Assembly: GCA_941918925.1 (NCBI GenBank)
Contig: OW799233.1
Location: forward strand, 44,940,275-45,004,274
Source: Phyto melanocephala
Taxonomy: Eukaryota; Arthropoda; Insecta; Diptera; Rhinophoridae
DNA length: 64,000 nucleotides
Direction of reading: 5' to 3'
Shown: piece by piece, positions 48,345 to 59,279 of the stretch
Position numbering within the stretch: position 1 is the stretch's first letter
How the letters are laid out: every line of letters starts with the position of its first letter
The notes under the pieces: model-generated
Told to the model about the DNA's origin: nothing
The model's input: the letters and a program-made list of their open reading frames with translations, nothing else
Database searches by the model: none
Made by a program: the position numbers and the translations under genes

Positions 48345-49492
48345 TTATTTAATACGAATATCAGCACAGGCTCTGTATATCTCTTGGGGGCCACAACCCA
48401 ATTTACCGCTGCCGTCACTGCAAATATCCCAATTGTTTGCTACTCTATACGTCCAACGTAAAACACAATGTTCACAGTTTAAGCCGGGTGGTAAAATAAC
48501 CGTGGACTTGACCTTGTTTAAATATTTTGCTACATCGAGCTTGTCACTGCCATCAGCAAATTTTAGGGGATATTTGGCAAAACACCTTTCAGTTTCTCTT
48601 GATTTATCCAGATTGCACAAATCGAACTGAAAGTAGCCCTTATGGTTTTTAGTTAAATAAACATCTATATCAGCTGTCTTCGTATTTTCATAGGTTGCCA
48701 CTATAACACCGGAACCACCATATTTACCACCCAATTCATTTTCTCTAGGAATAGGATCATTATAATTATCGCCACACAAACCGCACTTGCCACCATTTTT
48801 TATTAAAGACTAAAAATCGGGTTTGTTGTTTGTAAAAAAATCCATATAAGAAATGTCTAATATCTTTTTTCTTGTATTTGCTAATATGGTGTCCTTAATC
48901 ACACAGTGAAAACAGTTATCGGTTGTGAGTACCGCAATTGTTGCCAATCGCATAGTTTAATTGTGATAGTAGAATTTTACGGTTGTATCTACAGAATTTC
49001 ATTGCGGAATGAAAATATGTAGTCAACACTGATAAATTATGATTCTTGCAATAGAACTTTTATAATCATAAATGAAAAGTTCAATTGCAGAAACTGAACC
49101 ATTCGATTGGCAATGAATGTGATTTTCTGTTTTCTGGGTGCACTTGATTGAGTATTTTGTATCAAAATTATTTTACTCACTGCTTTCCATATACTACTGC
49201 AGCAAAATTGAAAGGAATTTGTAAAATTTCTTTAACGCATATTATTTGATTTTAAACTCGTGATTAAGGATAACATATTTTCAAAATAATATGAAACACA
49301 TGCATTGTAACTTACTTGCAGACCACCGCAGAAAAGTTCATTATCATTGTAGTTAGCTGTTGCAGAGTTATCATAACGCCAACGAGAAGATCTACCAGCC
49401 GGCTTTTCCAACCTGCCATGACCCCAGGCCAAATCATACAGTGTCCCACACTGTATAGCAATAACCAAGACTATTAAGCGAAAAACTTTCAT
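48345..49492 (-). CDS. AA15 lytic polysaccharide monooxygenase, copy F
   Basis: Predicted secreted LPMO of 213 residues. Exon 1 is 49316-49492 (donor GTAAGT after NELFCGGLQ), exon 2 is 48345-48809. Signal peptide 1-24; mature start HGRLEKPAGRSSRW with brace His25; His115 in TKNHKGYF; axial Tyr204 in EIYRACADIRIK. Cys loop DICSDGSGKLGCGPQ present. It ends at TAA after IRIK, in the same place as D and E, with a decayed tail sequence beyond. The intron is 506 bases, about twice the usual 250, because of an inserted MITE (48901-49140). Exon 1 is most like copy A. It seems functional. Confidence 0.9.
48901..49140. mobile_element. MITE inside the copy F intron
   Basis: The ends are imperfect inverted repeats: CAGTGAAAACAG with TTGCCAATCG further in, against CCAGAAAACAGAAAATC with TTGCCAATCG further in, read inward. 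The flanking intron joins smoothly to the other copies if this ~240-base block is removed. A CAC on each side may be the target duplication. Confidence 0.65.
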
Positions 49493-49554
49493 TTTCGAAT
49501 TTAAGTTTTCAATTGATATTTACGCTCTTAACTTTCGTGTAGTCGACAAGTGAA

Positions 49555-49563
49555 TACTATAAA
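49555..49563 (-). promoter_or_regulatory. TATA-like box of LPMO copy F
   Basis: TTTATAGTA on the minus strand, 63-71 bases upstream of the ATG, in the same conserved block as the other copies. Confidence 0.5.
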
Positions 49564-49599
49564 TTGGATGAATTAGAGATTCTTTTATATGTTTTCAAT

Positions 49600-50199
49600 C
49601 CCTATAAAATCAAATATATGTACACGCATACATATTTGATGTGCAAACACACAGATATGCTTATGTATAGGTATATTATTATATGTTTATTGGATCTTAG
49701 TATTAAAAATTTCTCGGTGGTGTTGTCAAATAGAATAACAAACTTATGTAAATAGATATGTATACCCTTTTGTGTAGGGCATAAGCAATAGTTTATAAAT
49801 ACAGTTAAAATAATAAAGTAAGCAAATATAGAAACCTTCTAAACAGTTGTGCAAATATATTTTGGTACAAAAGATGTTCTTAAATGTACGTAAGTTATAG
49901 AGTGCAGACAGGATTCTGAGAAAAACGTACAAAACTTGTTTTGTTTTCAAATAAGGCAAATAAAATAACTATTATTTTGTATCAAAAGGTAAATATAATA
50001 GGCCCAAAAATAAAACTAAAAACTTTCCGTTATGCTCACAAATACGTTTCTGTATTATTATTCGCAAACTGTTTAAAAAAGCCTACCAAAGAAACAATTT
50101 TCTTTTGATATTAAGCACATGGTGTTTGTTTGCTTGTTAATTCTTATTTATATCCTCGTTCTCAGTTTTAAATGAAACTTCAAAATTTTGTGGTTGGCA
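49600..50199. other. 5' flank of LPMO copy F
   Basis: Up to about 49970 it is alignable with the 5' flanks of the other copies. Beyond that nothing is recognised. Confidence 0.4.
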
Positions 50200-50520
50200 A
50201 TACAATAGAAGTGTAGAATATTTTAGCAAGTTGAGGAATAGAAATATACAATATCACCACTTATTTTATGTAACTGTTATGTTGTGCACCAGGATAGGTT
50301 ATCCTTGTGTTTTAATTTGCAGATGAAAGATTAAGGAAAGAGTTTGTGAATAAATCAGATTTTGAAATTCCGACTAATGTTCAGTGGGTTGTTTTATTGG
50401 GACAAAGGTATGAGCTGGCCATAAGGAAGGAAAGTTTACACAGTTTCAAAGATTATTGGAGTTGGGAAAGATTTTTTTTATAAACATTAACAGAAAATGA
50501 AGAACCGGTGTTTACATTGG
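50200..50520 (+). mobile_element. Penelope-like element fragment
   Basis: The 5' part is shared with 15210-15540 (ATATCACCACT, GATAGGTTATCC, TTTGCAG). From 50322 a frame reads DERLRKEFVNKSDFEIPTNV followed by QWVVLLGQRYELAIRKE, clearly related to the start of the RT frame at 21190 (NEKWFVNKTD, VQWTLSLGHKHALPIRREE). It is broken by stops soon after. Confidence 0.7.
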
Positions 50521-50785
50521 TCTTAAGTTTGCCCAGTAGTTTTAAATATACCGTTGATATCGTGTCTGTTTTCTGCTGTTGTTCTATTTATGTCATAAGT
50601 GTGTTATAGTAATTGTTTTTTTTTGCTCACCTGATTATAGATATTAACACAGGTTTTTATTCTATCAGCTATATTTTCAATAAAAGAAAAACAAAATGAT
50701 TTTCAGATATATTATGTAATAAAAATTAATCAAAAAGTTTTTTTTATAAGATTTTCTTGTATGATCTTGTTTCGACGACTAATTT

Positions 50786-51007
50786 TTAATGCTCAAGCAA
50801 TAGTCCACCTTCATATGGGTCACTGGGATGATTCTGGTGTAGTTTCTCTATAGTGCGAATATCTTGATGAAAGCGTTGACCTTGTTCTTCACTGAAGTCT
50901 CCAAGATTTGCAGGGAAACAATCCAAATGGTCGTTTTGGCCATGTACCTCAATGTCCATATTACAAGCAAGCTGCTGGAAATGTGACAAAAAGGACCGTG
51001 ACCTCAA
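50786..51007 (-). pseudogene. uncharacterised mobile-associated ORF, C-terminal fragment
   Basis: The minus-strand frame has CNMDIEVHGQNDHLDCFPANL and GDFSEEQGQRFHQDIRTIEK. From memory this is the C-terminal block of the ORF family whose middle part lies at 27802-29779 and N-terminal part at 16849-17036. It sits where exon 2 of LPMO copy G would be expected. Confidence 0.5.
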
Positions 51008-51130
51008 AAAAGGAAAAACAAAAAAAGTTTAATTTTGTTGCCTTTTGTAATAATTTGAAAGGCAAATGTTTAATAAATAGGAAAAAATATGTTTTAGTTT
51101 ATAATATGAAAAGCTCGCATTTCAACTTAC

Positions 51131-51286
51131 TCTCAGACCACCACAGTAAAGTTCATTATCGGCATAGCTAAGTGTTGCAGATCTATTAAAACGCCAACGA
51201 ATAGACCTATTGGGTGGCCGTAGCATCCCTCCATGACCCAAAATTGTCCAATGTCACACATTGAATATCAAGCGAAAAGCTATCAT
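51131..51286 (-). pseudogene. AA15 LPMO pseudogene, copy G (exon 1 only)
   Basis: Exon 1 survives with its ATG (51284-51286), an in-frame TGA in a shortened signal peptide, GHGGMLRPPNRSIRWRFNRS, DNELYCGGLR and a GTAAGT donor. The brace His codon is still there but HGRM is HGGM. No exon 2 is found downstream; the place is occupied by unrelated mobile sequence. The promoter block and ~300 bases of 5' flank typical of the family are present to about 51660. Confidence 0.85.
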
Positions 51287-51679
51287 TTTAAAATTTAAGT
51301 TTATGTTCCTAACTCTCGTTTATACGGAAAGTGAATACTATAAATTGGATAATTAGGAGCATCTTTTATACGTTTTTAATCCCTACAAAATCAAACATGC
51401 ATGAATGCACAAATCAAATATTTATTTAAAATTGTTTTTGAATACTTCTTGGAAATTAATTAATACGAAATAATAAACTTATTTAAATACATATTTAAAC
51501 GCTTTTGCGAAGTGTATAAACAATAGTAGAGTTAAAAATAAAACAAACAGAAATCCAAACAATTGCCTTAATATTTTCTTACTAAAAAATTTTTGTTCAA
51601 ATGTCTATTGAATATTTTCATTGGAAAACATACAAATAATTATGTTGTTTGAAGATAAGACAAATAAATTAATTCATTA

Positions 51680-51680
51680 G

Positions 51681-51752
<72 letters not shown>

Positions 51753-51755
51753 CTA
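51680..51755 (+). repeat. (TATC)n microsatellite
   Basis: About 18 uninterrupted TATC/CTAT units directly abut the 5' end of a Helitron-type element. Confidence 0.95.
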
Positions 51756-53115
51756 TCTATATATATAAAAGTGAAACTCTGTGTGTGTGTGTGTGTGTGT
51801 TAGCTATAGACTCCGAAACTGTAAAACCGATCGGGCTCAAACTTTGGTAAGTTGTTGTACACATACCAGGGAGTGTTTATGGGTGAAAAAAAGTGGGCGG
51901 GGCCACGCCCATAAAAAATTAGTTATCAGTTTTAGCTACTTGCACTTGACCGATTTGTATGAAACTTTGCACACATATCGAGCTGTCATGACTAAAAAAT
52001 TTCGTGATAAGAAAAGTGGGCGGGGCCACGCCCCTAAAAAAGTTTAAATTTTGAGGTACTTGCACTGGACCGATTTTTCTGAAACTTTGCACACATATTA
52101 AGCTATCATGATCTTATAATTTCGTGATTAAAAAAGTGGGCGGGGCCACACCCATAAAAAATTAGTTATCAGTTTTAGCTACTTGCACTGGACCGAATTC
52201 TCTGAAACTTTGCAAACATACTGAGCTGTCATGACTTTACACTTTCGTCATTAGAAAAGTGGGCAGTGCCACGCCCATTAAAAAAAGGTATCATTTTGAG
52301 GTACTTGCACTGGACCGATTTTTCTGAAACTTTGCACACATATTGAGTTGTCATGGCTATACAGTTTCGTATTTAGAAAAGTGGGCAGTGCCACGCCCAT
52401 AAAAATTAGTTATCAGTTTTAGCTACTTGCACTGGACCGAATTTTCTGAAACTTTGCAAACATACTGAGCTGTTATGACTTTACACTTTCGTCATTAGAA
52501 AAGTGGGCAGAGCCACGCCCATTAAAAAAAGGTATCATTTTGAAGAACTTGCACTGGACCGATTTTTCTGAAACTTTGCACACATATTGAGCTGTCATGA
52601 CTATATAATTTCGTGATTAGAAAAGTGGGCAGGGCTAGGCCCATTAAAAAAGTTATAATTTTAAGGTACTTGCACTGGACCGATTTTTCTGAAACTTTGC
52701 ACACATATTGAGCTGTCATGACTAAATAATTTCGTGATAAGAAAAGTGGGCAGGGCCACGCCCATAAAAAAAAGTTATAATTTGGAGGTACTTGCACTGG
52801 ACCGATTATTCTGAAACTTTGCACACATATTGAGCTGTTATGACTTTATAATTTCGTGATTAGAAAAGTGGGCAGGGCCACGCCTATAAAAACAATTATA
52901 ATTTTGAGGTACTTGCACTGGTCCGATTCTTCTGAAACTTTGCACACATATTGAGCTGTTATCACTTTACAATTTCGTGATTAGAAAAGTGGGCAATGCC
53001 ACGCCCATAAAAAAAAGTTATAATATTTAGGTTTTTGCACTTGATATTCAATTAAAATTCAGAATTCATTTCGATTGATTAAGGGGCGTAGCAACGCGCG
53101 CCGGGTTTGGCTAGT
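51756..53115 (+). mobile_element. Helitron-type element with nine internal ~121-bp tandem repeats, copy 1
   Basis: 5' end TCTATATATATAAAAGTG, a (GT)10 run, and a 3' end GTAGCAACGCGCGCCGGG followed by TTTGGCTAGT. The interior is nine tandem units. GAAACTTTGC recurs at about 51961, 52081, 52204, 52326, 52448, 52570, 52691, 52813 and 52934. Each unit has a GGACCGA motif and a self-complementary GTGGGCRGGGCCACGCCC block. No Rep/helicase. Confidence 0.8.
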
Positions 53116-54540
53116 AACTTATAGGTAAAAGAGAATACAAAATGGGTCCTTTGAAAAGGTTTAGTTTGTAGTTTAAACAACACTAATTTCCGACTCCATT
53201 AAGTACATATTTCCTATAATCTCATGAGTAGGGAAGTGTATTGAGCAATTTTCATCTGTTTGTCTATACATTTGTTGGATGGAATGAACTTTTAGAAGTC
53301 TCCACCTGTTGCGCAGATCTGTATGTGTTCTGAAACGCTATTGAAATTGTGCACAATCATCCCATATTTTTCTGAGACACGACTGCCTCTGTCTTTTCCC
53401 ATATATTTTACATCAAAATTAATATTTTTAAGGTCTAGGATAATTAACAGATATGAGTGCTAATTCCTACAAAAAAAAATTAGAAAAATCGCTCACTAAT
53501 CGGCAAAGTTAAATGGGAATGTGTGTATGTTTGGATGTTTGTTATTCAATCACGCAAAAATGACACGAAACGAATAACACCATGGGCTAGCTTTTATCAC
53601 AATAATCAGCCTAATTCACAGAATTATGCGAAAAATATTTTTTTTTGTATTTAGTTAGTCGATTGTTTAAAGGTTTCAAGTGTCCAAAATTTACACGTAT
53701 TGGCAAAACGACGTCTGTAGAAGTATTTTTTTTTCTTAAATATCTGCATTAAATTCGATTCTATTAATGTAACAAATATGAATGCTTGTATGTTTAAAGG
53801 TTTTAATATTTTTATCCCATCACGCAAAAAATTACTAAATGGATATTAATTTAAATTTATAACAACCTGAATAATTACATAAAGAGGCTACCTGCCAATA
53901 CCTACGCAGACGAAGCCGGAGCCACAGGCTAGTTTATAAAAAAATTTAAATAAAAAGTTTGAATATTTTTTAAAATATAATTATTTGGAAAAAAAATATA
54001 TATTTTTTAAATGTATCACGTTACTAAAGCTCCTAATTGAGCGCACAACATGCCAACTGGGCATAAGTGCATACCTGTTATGGGTTTGGGCTTTTATACC
54101 CCTCCTTTTCAACCTAACCTAACCTAAAGCTCCTAATTAAGTTTTAGACATGCTAAAGACACTAAATTACAATTCAGCGTAGCTTCAAAATTATTGCTGA
54201 AAAAAACTGAAAAAACCGATTGAAAGCTAACTAATTAAAAATACTTATGTTTCGTAATTTTTTCCTAAAACTTACAAATAAATAATGTTCCAGACAATCG
54301 AAAGCATCGATATGGATTTGTAAAGGAACAGGTTGCCTACAGGAATATTATACACCGCCACCACTAAATGCTGTGCGAGAAACTGATATATGGGTCAAAT
54401 CTACTAACAAAAAATGTTTCCACTTCAACCCCCTCAATTTTGATATCAAACGAAAGAGCTTGAGAATACAGTAAGCTATTCAAAAGTTAATATTTAAGAT
54501 GACGTTGGAAACTAAACAGCGGATATATGGGTCAAATTTA
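53116..54540. repeat. decayed repeat fragments
   Basis: 53140-53380 is a reversed DINE-like piece (TTTCCGACTCCATTAAGTAC). Near 53890-53935 a GC-richer stretch ends in GGCTAGT and may be a Helitron 3' end. 54350-54540 resembles the repeat at 6130-6529 in reverse. No gene. Confidence 0.4.
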
Positions 54541-55030
54541 TGTAGCTTTTACTTTTAAAATAAAAAATAAAAAAAAATGAAAAAAAAATAAAAAGATAAA
54601 TAATATATAAAATTAAAAATAACAAAATTTGTTTTTTTTTTGCTCAGCTGGGTTTCGATGCCACGTTTACTCTGATCAGTATACCGCGTTTGTATGTATG
54701 TATGTTGTATGTTTTTGTTGTGTTAAAACCGTGGTTTTTTGCTCATATCTCAGTTGTTTATGTACCGATGTTTCTGATACCGATCTACTCCGGAATATTT
54801 CTGATATTTTAGTACCTCACCCGGGTCCAGACGATGTCAGGGAGCTTCAAAAAGTTGATTTTAACATACACACGGACAGACTGACAGAGCTTAATCTACT
54901 CCCCTAGTCATAAGCTCTCAGAAAATATATACTTTATGGGGTCGGAAATGAAAATTGTAGCAATTTCACACGGAATGACAAACCTATATATACCCTTCTT
55001 CACTGTGTGAAGGGTATAACAAGTAAGAGT
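54541..55030 (+). repeat. DINE-like repeat, 55-kb cluster member 1
   Basis: An A-rich left part, a TTTTTGCTCAGCTGGG segment, CGATGTTTCTGA, an ACACGGACAGACTGACAGAG run, TACTTTATGGGGTCGGAAAT and a closing inverted pair around CCCTTCTTCACTGTGTGAAG. Confidence 0.65.
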
Positions 55031-55059
55031 GTTATATTCGGCCGTGCCACACCACATCG

Positions 55060-55584
55060 TATCTAAGCCTAGATTATAGATTTCATTTGATATAAAAATT
55101 GTGGGGCTTAAAGAGGATAAAGCTATAACTACTATATTTTACTCATATATTCGTCATTTAATCTAGGGCGACATATTGGATTTTTTCCCCATATTGGCTC
55201 TCTAGGTTGTATAGAAACTGGAAGATATCGATTTCAGTTTGTACATTTTAGGAAAAACACCGAAGCAGTTGTACCTTGGTGCTTATATCTCAGCTGATTT
55301 CAATCCGATTTGTTAGTTTTTCTTATAAATAATTTTTGCGATTACGGCTTATAATTTGGTGTCTTAAGCGTGTTCAAAAATTATTTAAAAGTTTGACAAA
55401 CTTCGATATATATATTTTAAGAAATGAATATTTTTTCAAATAACTTTGCCTATTAGTGACCAAATTGTCCAAAAATCTGCATGAATATCTCCAGCGGTAT
55501 ATCAAATCTATAAAAGGTAATAACCGTGTCTATAAAAATATCCTAGGGCTAGAAAATTTTAGTTTTTGTGGTAAAAATAAGCGA
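55060..55584 (+). repeat. dispersed repeat, partial copy
   Basis: Collinear with about 62610-63340 and with the interrupted copy at 7039-7234 plus 11946-12200. It serves as the uninterrupted reference for those two. Confidence 0.55.
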
Positions 55585-56335
55585 AACAAGTAAGAGCGCT
55601 ATATTCGGCCGTGCCGAATCTTATATACCCTTCACAACGTGTAGTCATGCAATAACAGTAGTTTGTATCACTATTCATCTCATATCAAATACGTACATAC
55701 ATATAAAAAACATACATATATAAAACATCTCATTGTAAAATTATAAATTTACGTATGTATGTTTAAAAAAAAATAAAAAAAAAAATAAAAAAAAATTAAA
55801 AAAAAATTTAAAAAAAAAATTAAAAAAAAAATTACAAAAAAAATTAAAAAAAAAAATTTTAAAAAAATAATTAAAATAAATATAAAACAAAAAAAAAATA
55901 AAAAAAAAATTAAAAAAACAATAATAAAAATATAAATAATATATTAAATAAAAAATAAAAAAAAAATAAAAAAAAAAATTTAAAAAAAAATATAAAAAAA
56001 AATTTTTTTTTGGCTCAGCTGGGATTCGATGCCACGTTTCCTCTAACCAGTATACACGTTTGTATGTATGTATGTTGTTGTAATGTTGTTTTTGTGAATA
56101 AAAAATCGAGGTGGTCGTGGGTTTTTGCTCATATCTCAGTTGTTTATGTACCAATGTTTCTGATTTTCAATACCGATCTACTCCCGAATATTTCTGATAT
56201 TTTAATACCTCACCCGGGTCCAAGCGATATCGGGGGGCTTCAAAAAGTTAATTTCAACATACACACGGACAAACGGACAGACGGACAGACTGACAGACTG
56301 ACAGAGCCGTGCCGAATCGTATTTACCCTTCACAA
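55585..56335 (+). repeat. DINE-like repeat, cluster member 2
   Basis: Starts ACAAGTAAGAGCGCTATATT with the TTCGGCCGTGCCGAA palindrome. It has a ~250-base A-rich low-complexity interior (55767-56010), then the TGGCTCAGCTGGGATTCGAT segment and a GGACAGACGGACAGACTGAC run. It is cut off by the next copy. Confidence 0.65.
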
Positions 56336-57230
56336 CGTGTAGTCATCAAATAATAAAAAATAATAAAATAATAAAAATTAAAAAAAAGAAATAAACAAAA
56401 AAAATAAAAAAATAATAAAAATATAAATATGAAATATAAAATAAAAAATAAAAAAAAATGAAAAAAAATAAAAAGATAAATAATATATAAAATTAAAAAT
56501 AACAAAATTTGTTTTTTTTGCTCAGCTGGGATTCGATGCCACGTTTACTCTGATCAGTATACCACGTTTATATGTATGTATGTTGTATGTTTTTGTTGTG
56601 TTAAAACCGTGGTTTTTTGCTCATATCTCAGTTGTTTATGTACCGATGTTTCTGAGTTTCAATACCGATCTACTCCGGAATATTTCTGATATTTTAATAC
56701 CTCACCCGGGTCCAGATGATGTCAGGGAGCTTCAAAAAGTTGATTTTAACATACACACGGACAGACTGACAGAGCTTAATCTACTCCCCTAGTCATAAGC
56801 TTTCAGAAAATATATACTTTATGGGGTCGGAAATGAAAATTGTAGAAATTTCACACGGAATGACAAACCTATATATACCCTTTTTCACTGTGTGAAGATC
56901 ATAAAAACAGAGGCAGTCGTGTTTATTTGCACATATCTCAGATAGTTATGGGGCGATTATGCTGATTTCCAATACCAATCCGCTGCCGAATATTTCTGAT
57001 ATTTTGATAGCTTACACGGATCTTGGTGATGTCGGGTGGCTTCAAAAATTTGATTTCAACATACACACGGACAGACGGCCGGATACATACAATGCTTACT
57101 CGACTCCCCTATTCATGAGTTTTCAGAAAATATACACCTTATTTGGTCGGAAATGAATACTGTAGAAATTTTACACGGAATAAAAAACATACCATTTTAC
57201 ACTGTCTTAGAAAGGGTATAAGAATTACAT
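56336..57230 (+). repeat. DINE-like repeats, cluster members 3 and 4
   Basis: 56336-56900 is nearly the same as 54541-55020. 56901-57230 is a more diverged piece with AGTCGTGTTTATTTGCACAT and an ACGGACAGACGG run. Confidence 0.6.
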
Positions 57231-58007
57231 TATCTTTTGCATCTGCAGGTTTTGATTTCAAAGTTTATGAATTGATAGAAATTAATACGTAAATAAGACT
57301 GATTCATCGCAATACAGCCCAAATGCGAAAATCTGTAGACATAAAATTTGAATTTGAAATTTCTCTTCTGATGTACAGATCGACGAAAAAAGTTTTAATC
57401 GGGAATTCTAATTTTATCATAAATCATCTATTTTAAAATTAAATTACAATGACATGTGTCAAATGAAAAAATGAAATTTTTTTAAATTAAAAGAAAAGCA
57501 AATTTGGTTAAAAATTATAAAATTGTTGTTTAAAATTGTTTTATACAAAAAAGAAAAAAAAAAACAAACTAAAGCCAAAATTTAAATTCAATTTTTTGTT
57601 AAATAAGTTGAAAACACTATTGCCATTTTAGTTATTTTGCCCTCAAATCTACCGATTTTTATGTGTACATATTTTGCGGAAAAAAATATGATTTAGCTAT
57701 TAGCGGTAAATCTAGCGATTTTTATGATAACATTGCTGGTTTAGCGTATCTTAAAAACATTTGTTGACAACATTCTTAAACAATTGCTACCATTTCATAT
57801 TGAAAGGTCAATGCTATTTTAAATACATTGTTTTATACCGATTTTAACATTTAAGAGTCAAACACCATATGCATAAACATTCAAAAACCAATTTTATATT
57901 GCAAGGCTTAAATTAGGGCATTTTTAGTGAAAGAAATAGAGGTGTATTTGTTCATGTTAAATAAACGTTGTATTCTTCTTTTTGGAGGAGTTGAGTGAAT
58001 TATACAA
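57231..58007. other. nothing recognised
   Basis: AT-rich, without repeat ends or coding motifs that I can identify. Confidence 0.35.
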
Positions 58008-58812
58008 AAAACAAGTAAGAGCGCTATATTCGGCCGTGCCGAATCTTATATACCCTTCACAACATGTAGTCATGAAATAACAGTAGTTTGTGTCACCATT
58101 CATCCCAAATGAAATACGTACATACATATATAAAAACATCCCATTGTAAAATTATAAATTCACGTATGTATGTTAAAAAAACGAAAAAAAAAAATTAAAA
58201 AAAAAAAAAAAATTAAAAAAAAATTAAAAAAAAAAATAAAAACAAAATTATTATATATAATTATAATTATTATATATAAAACAAAAAAAAAAATAAAAAA
58301 AAAATTAAAAAAAAATAATAATAAAAATATAAATAATATATTAAATTAAAAATAAAAAAAAATAAAAAAAAAATGTTTAAAAAAATTAAAAAAAATTTTT
58401 TTTTGGCTCAGCTGGGATTCGATGCCACGTTTTCTCTAACCAGTATACACGTTTGTAAGTATGTTGTTGTTGTAATGTTGTTTTTGTGAAATAAAAATCG
58501 AGGTGGTCGTGGGTTTTTGCTCATATCTCAGTTGTTTATGTACCGATGTTTCTGATTTTCAATACCGATCTACTCCCGAATATTTCTGATATTTTAATAC
58601 CTTACCCGGGTCCAACCTATGTCGGGGGGCTTCAAAAAGTTGATTTCAACATACACACGGACAGACGGACAGACTGACAGGGCTTAATCGACTCCCCTAT
58701 TCATAAGCTTTCAGAAAATATATACTTTATGGGGTCGGAAATCAAAATTGTAGAAATTTCACACGGAATGACAAACCTATATATACCCTTTTTCACTGTG
58801 TGAAGGGTATAA
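58008..58812 (+). repeat. DINE-like repeat, full-length member
   Basis: The most complete copy: ACAAGTAAGAGCGCTATATT head, TATACCCTTCAC, A-rich interior (58170-58400), CTCAGCTGGGATTCGATGCC, CGAGGTGGTCGTGG, ACACGGACAGACGGACAGAC, TACTTTATGGGGTCGGAAAT and terminal CACTGTGTGAAGGGTATAAT. Confidence 0.7.
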
Positions 58813-59279
58813 TAAAAAATATTTTTAAATTTGTTGTAAAAAATTCCAAATATAGCAGAAAATATATAAAAATATGTTGTTGACAAAATTAAAATACAAA
58901 TACAGCTGTTTTGGCTTTATTAATGCGATTGTAAACAAAGTCAAAAATTAAGTTAATCACCTCAGGAATTTATGTAAAAAACATTTTGATAGAGCGAATA
59001 AAATTCGTATTCCGTTTTACGATAATTAAAAACAATTTAGTGTCCCATTTTGTAATGGATCTTAGAAATGGTATATCAGGATCTGAATAGAGTATACTAG
59101 GAAATAAGTCAACAGACGTTGGTGGCATCAAGTTATCAGGCATGTAACTTCTTTATTTTCTAAATCTAGTTTGTACTTAAATCTAAAGTAAATATTCTGC
59201 TTAATTTTTTTGATTTAAAGTTTGGCAACCTAGTCTCTAGGCCATAATCGGTTACAAATTTTTACTAAAAATATTTTGT
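58813..59279. other. nothing recognised
   Basis: AT-rich intergenic-type sequence. Confidence 0.35.

Noticed and set aside
54110..54126. Telomere-like CCTAA repeats
   Set aside because: Only about three units in a unique flank; flies lack this telomere repeat. Chance.
55741..56154. 137-codon Phe-rich minus-strand frame
   Set aside because: Comes from the A-rich interior of a DINE-like repeat; low complexity.
56010..56342. 110-codon plus-strand frame, similar to frames at 54629 and 56580
   Set aside because: The similarity comes from the DINE-like repeat they all lie in. The frames differ in start and end and hold no domain.
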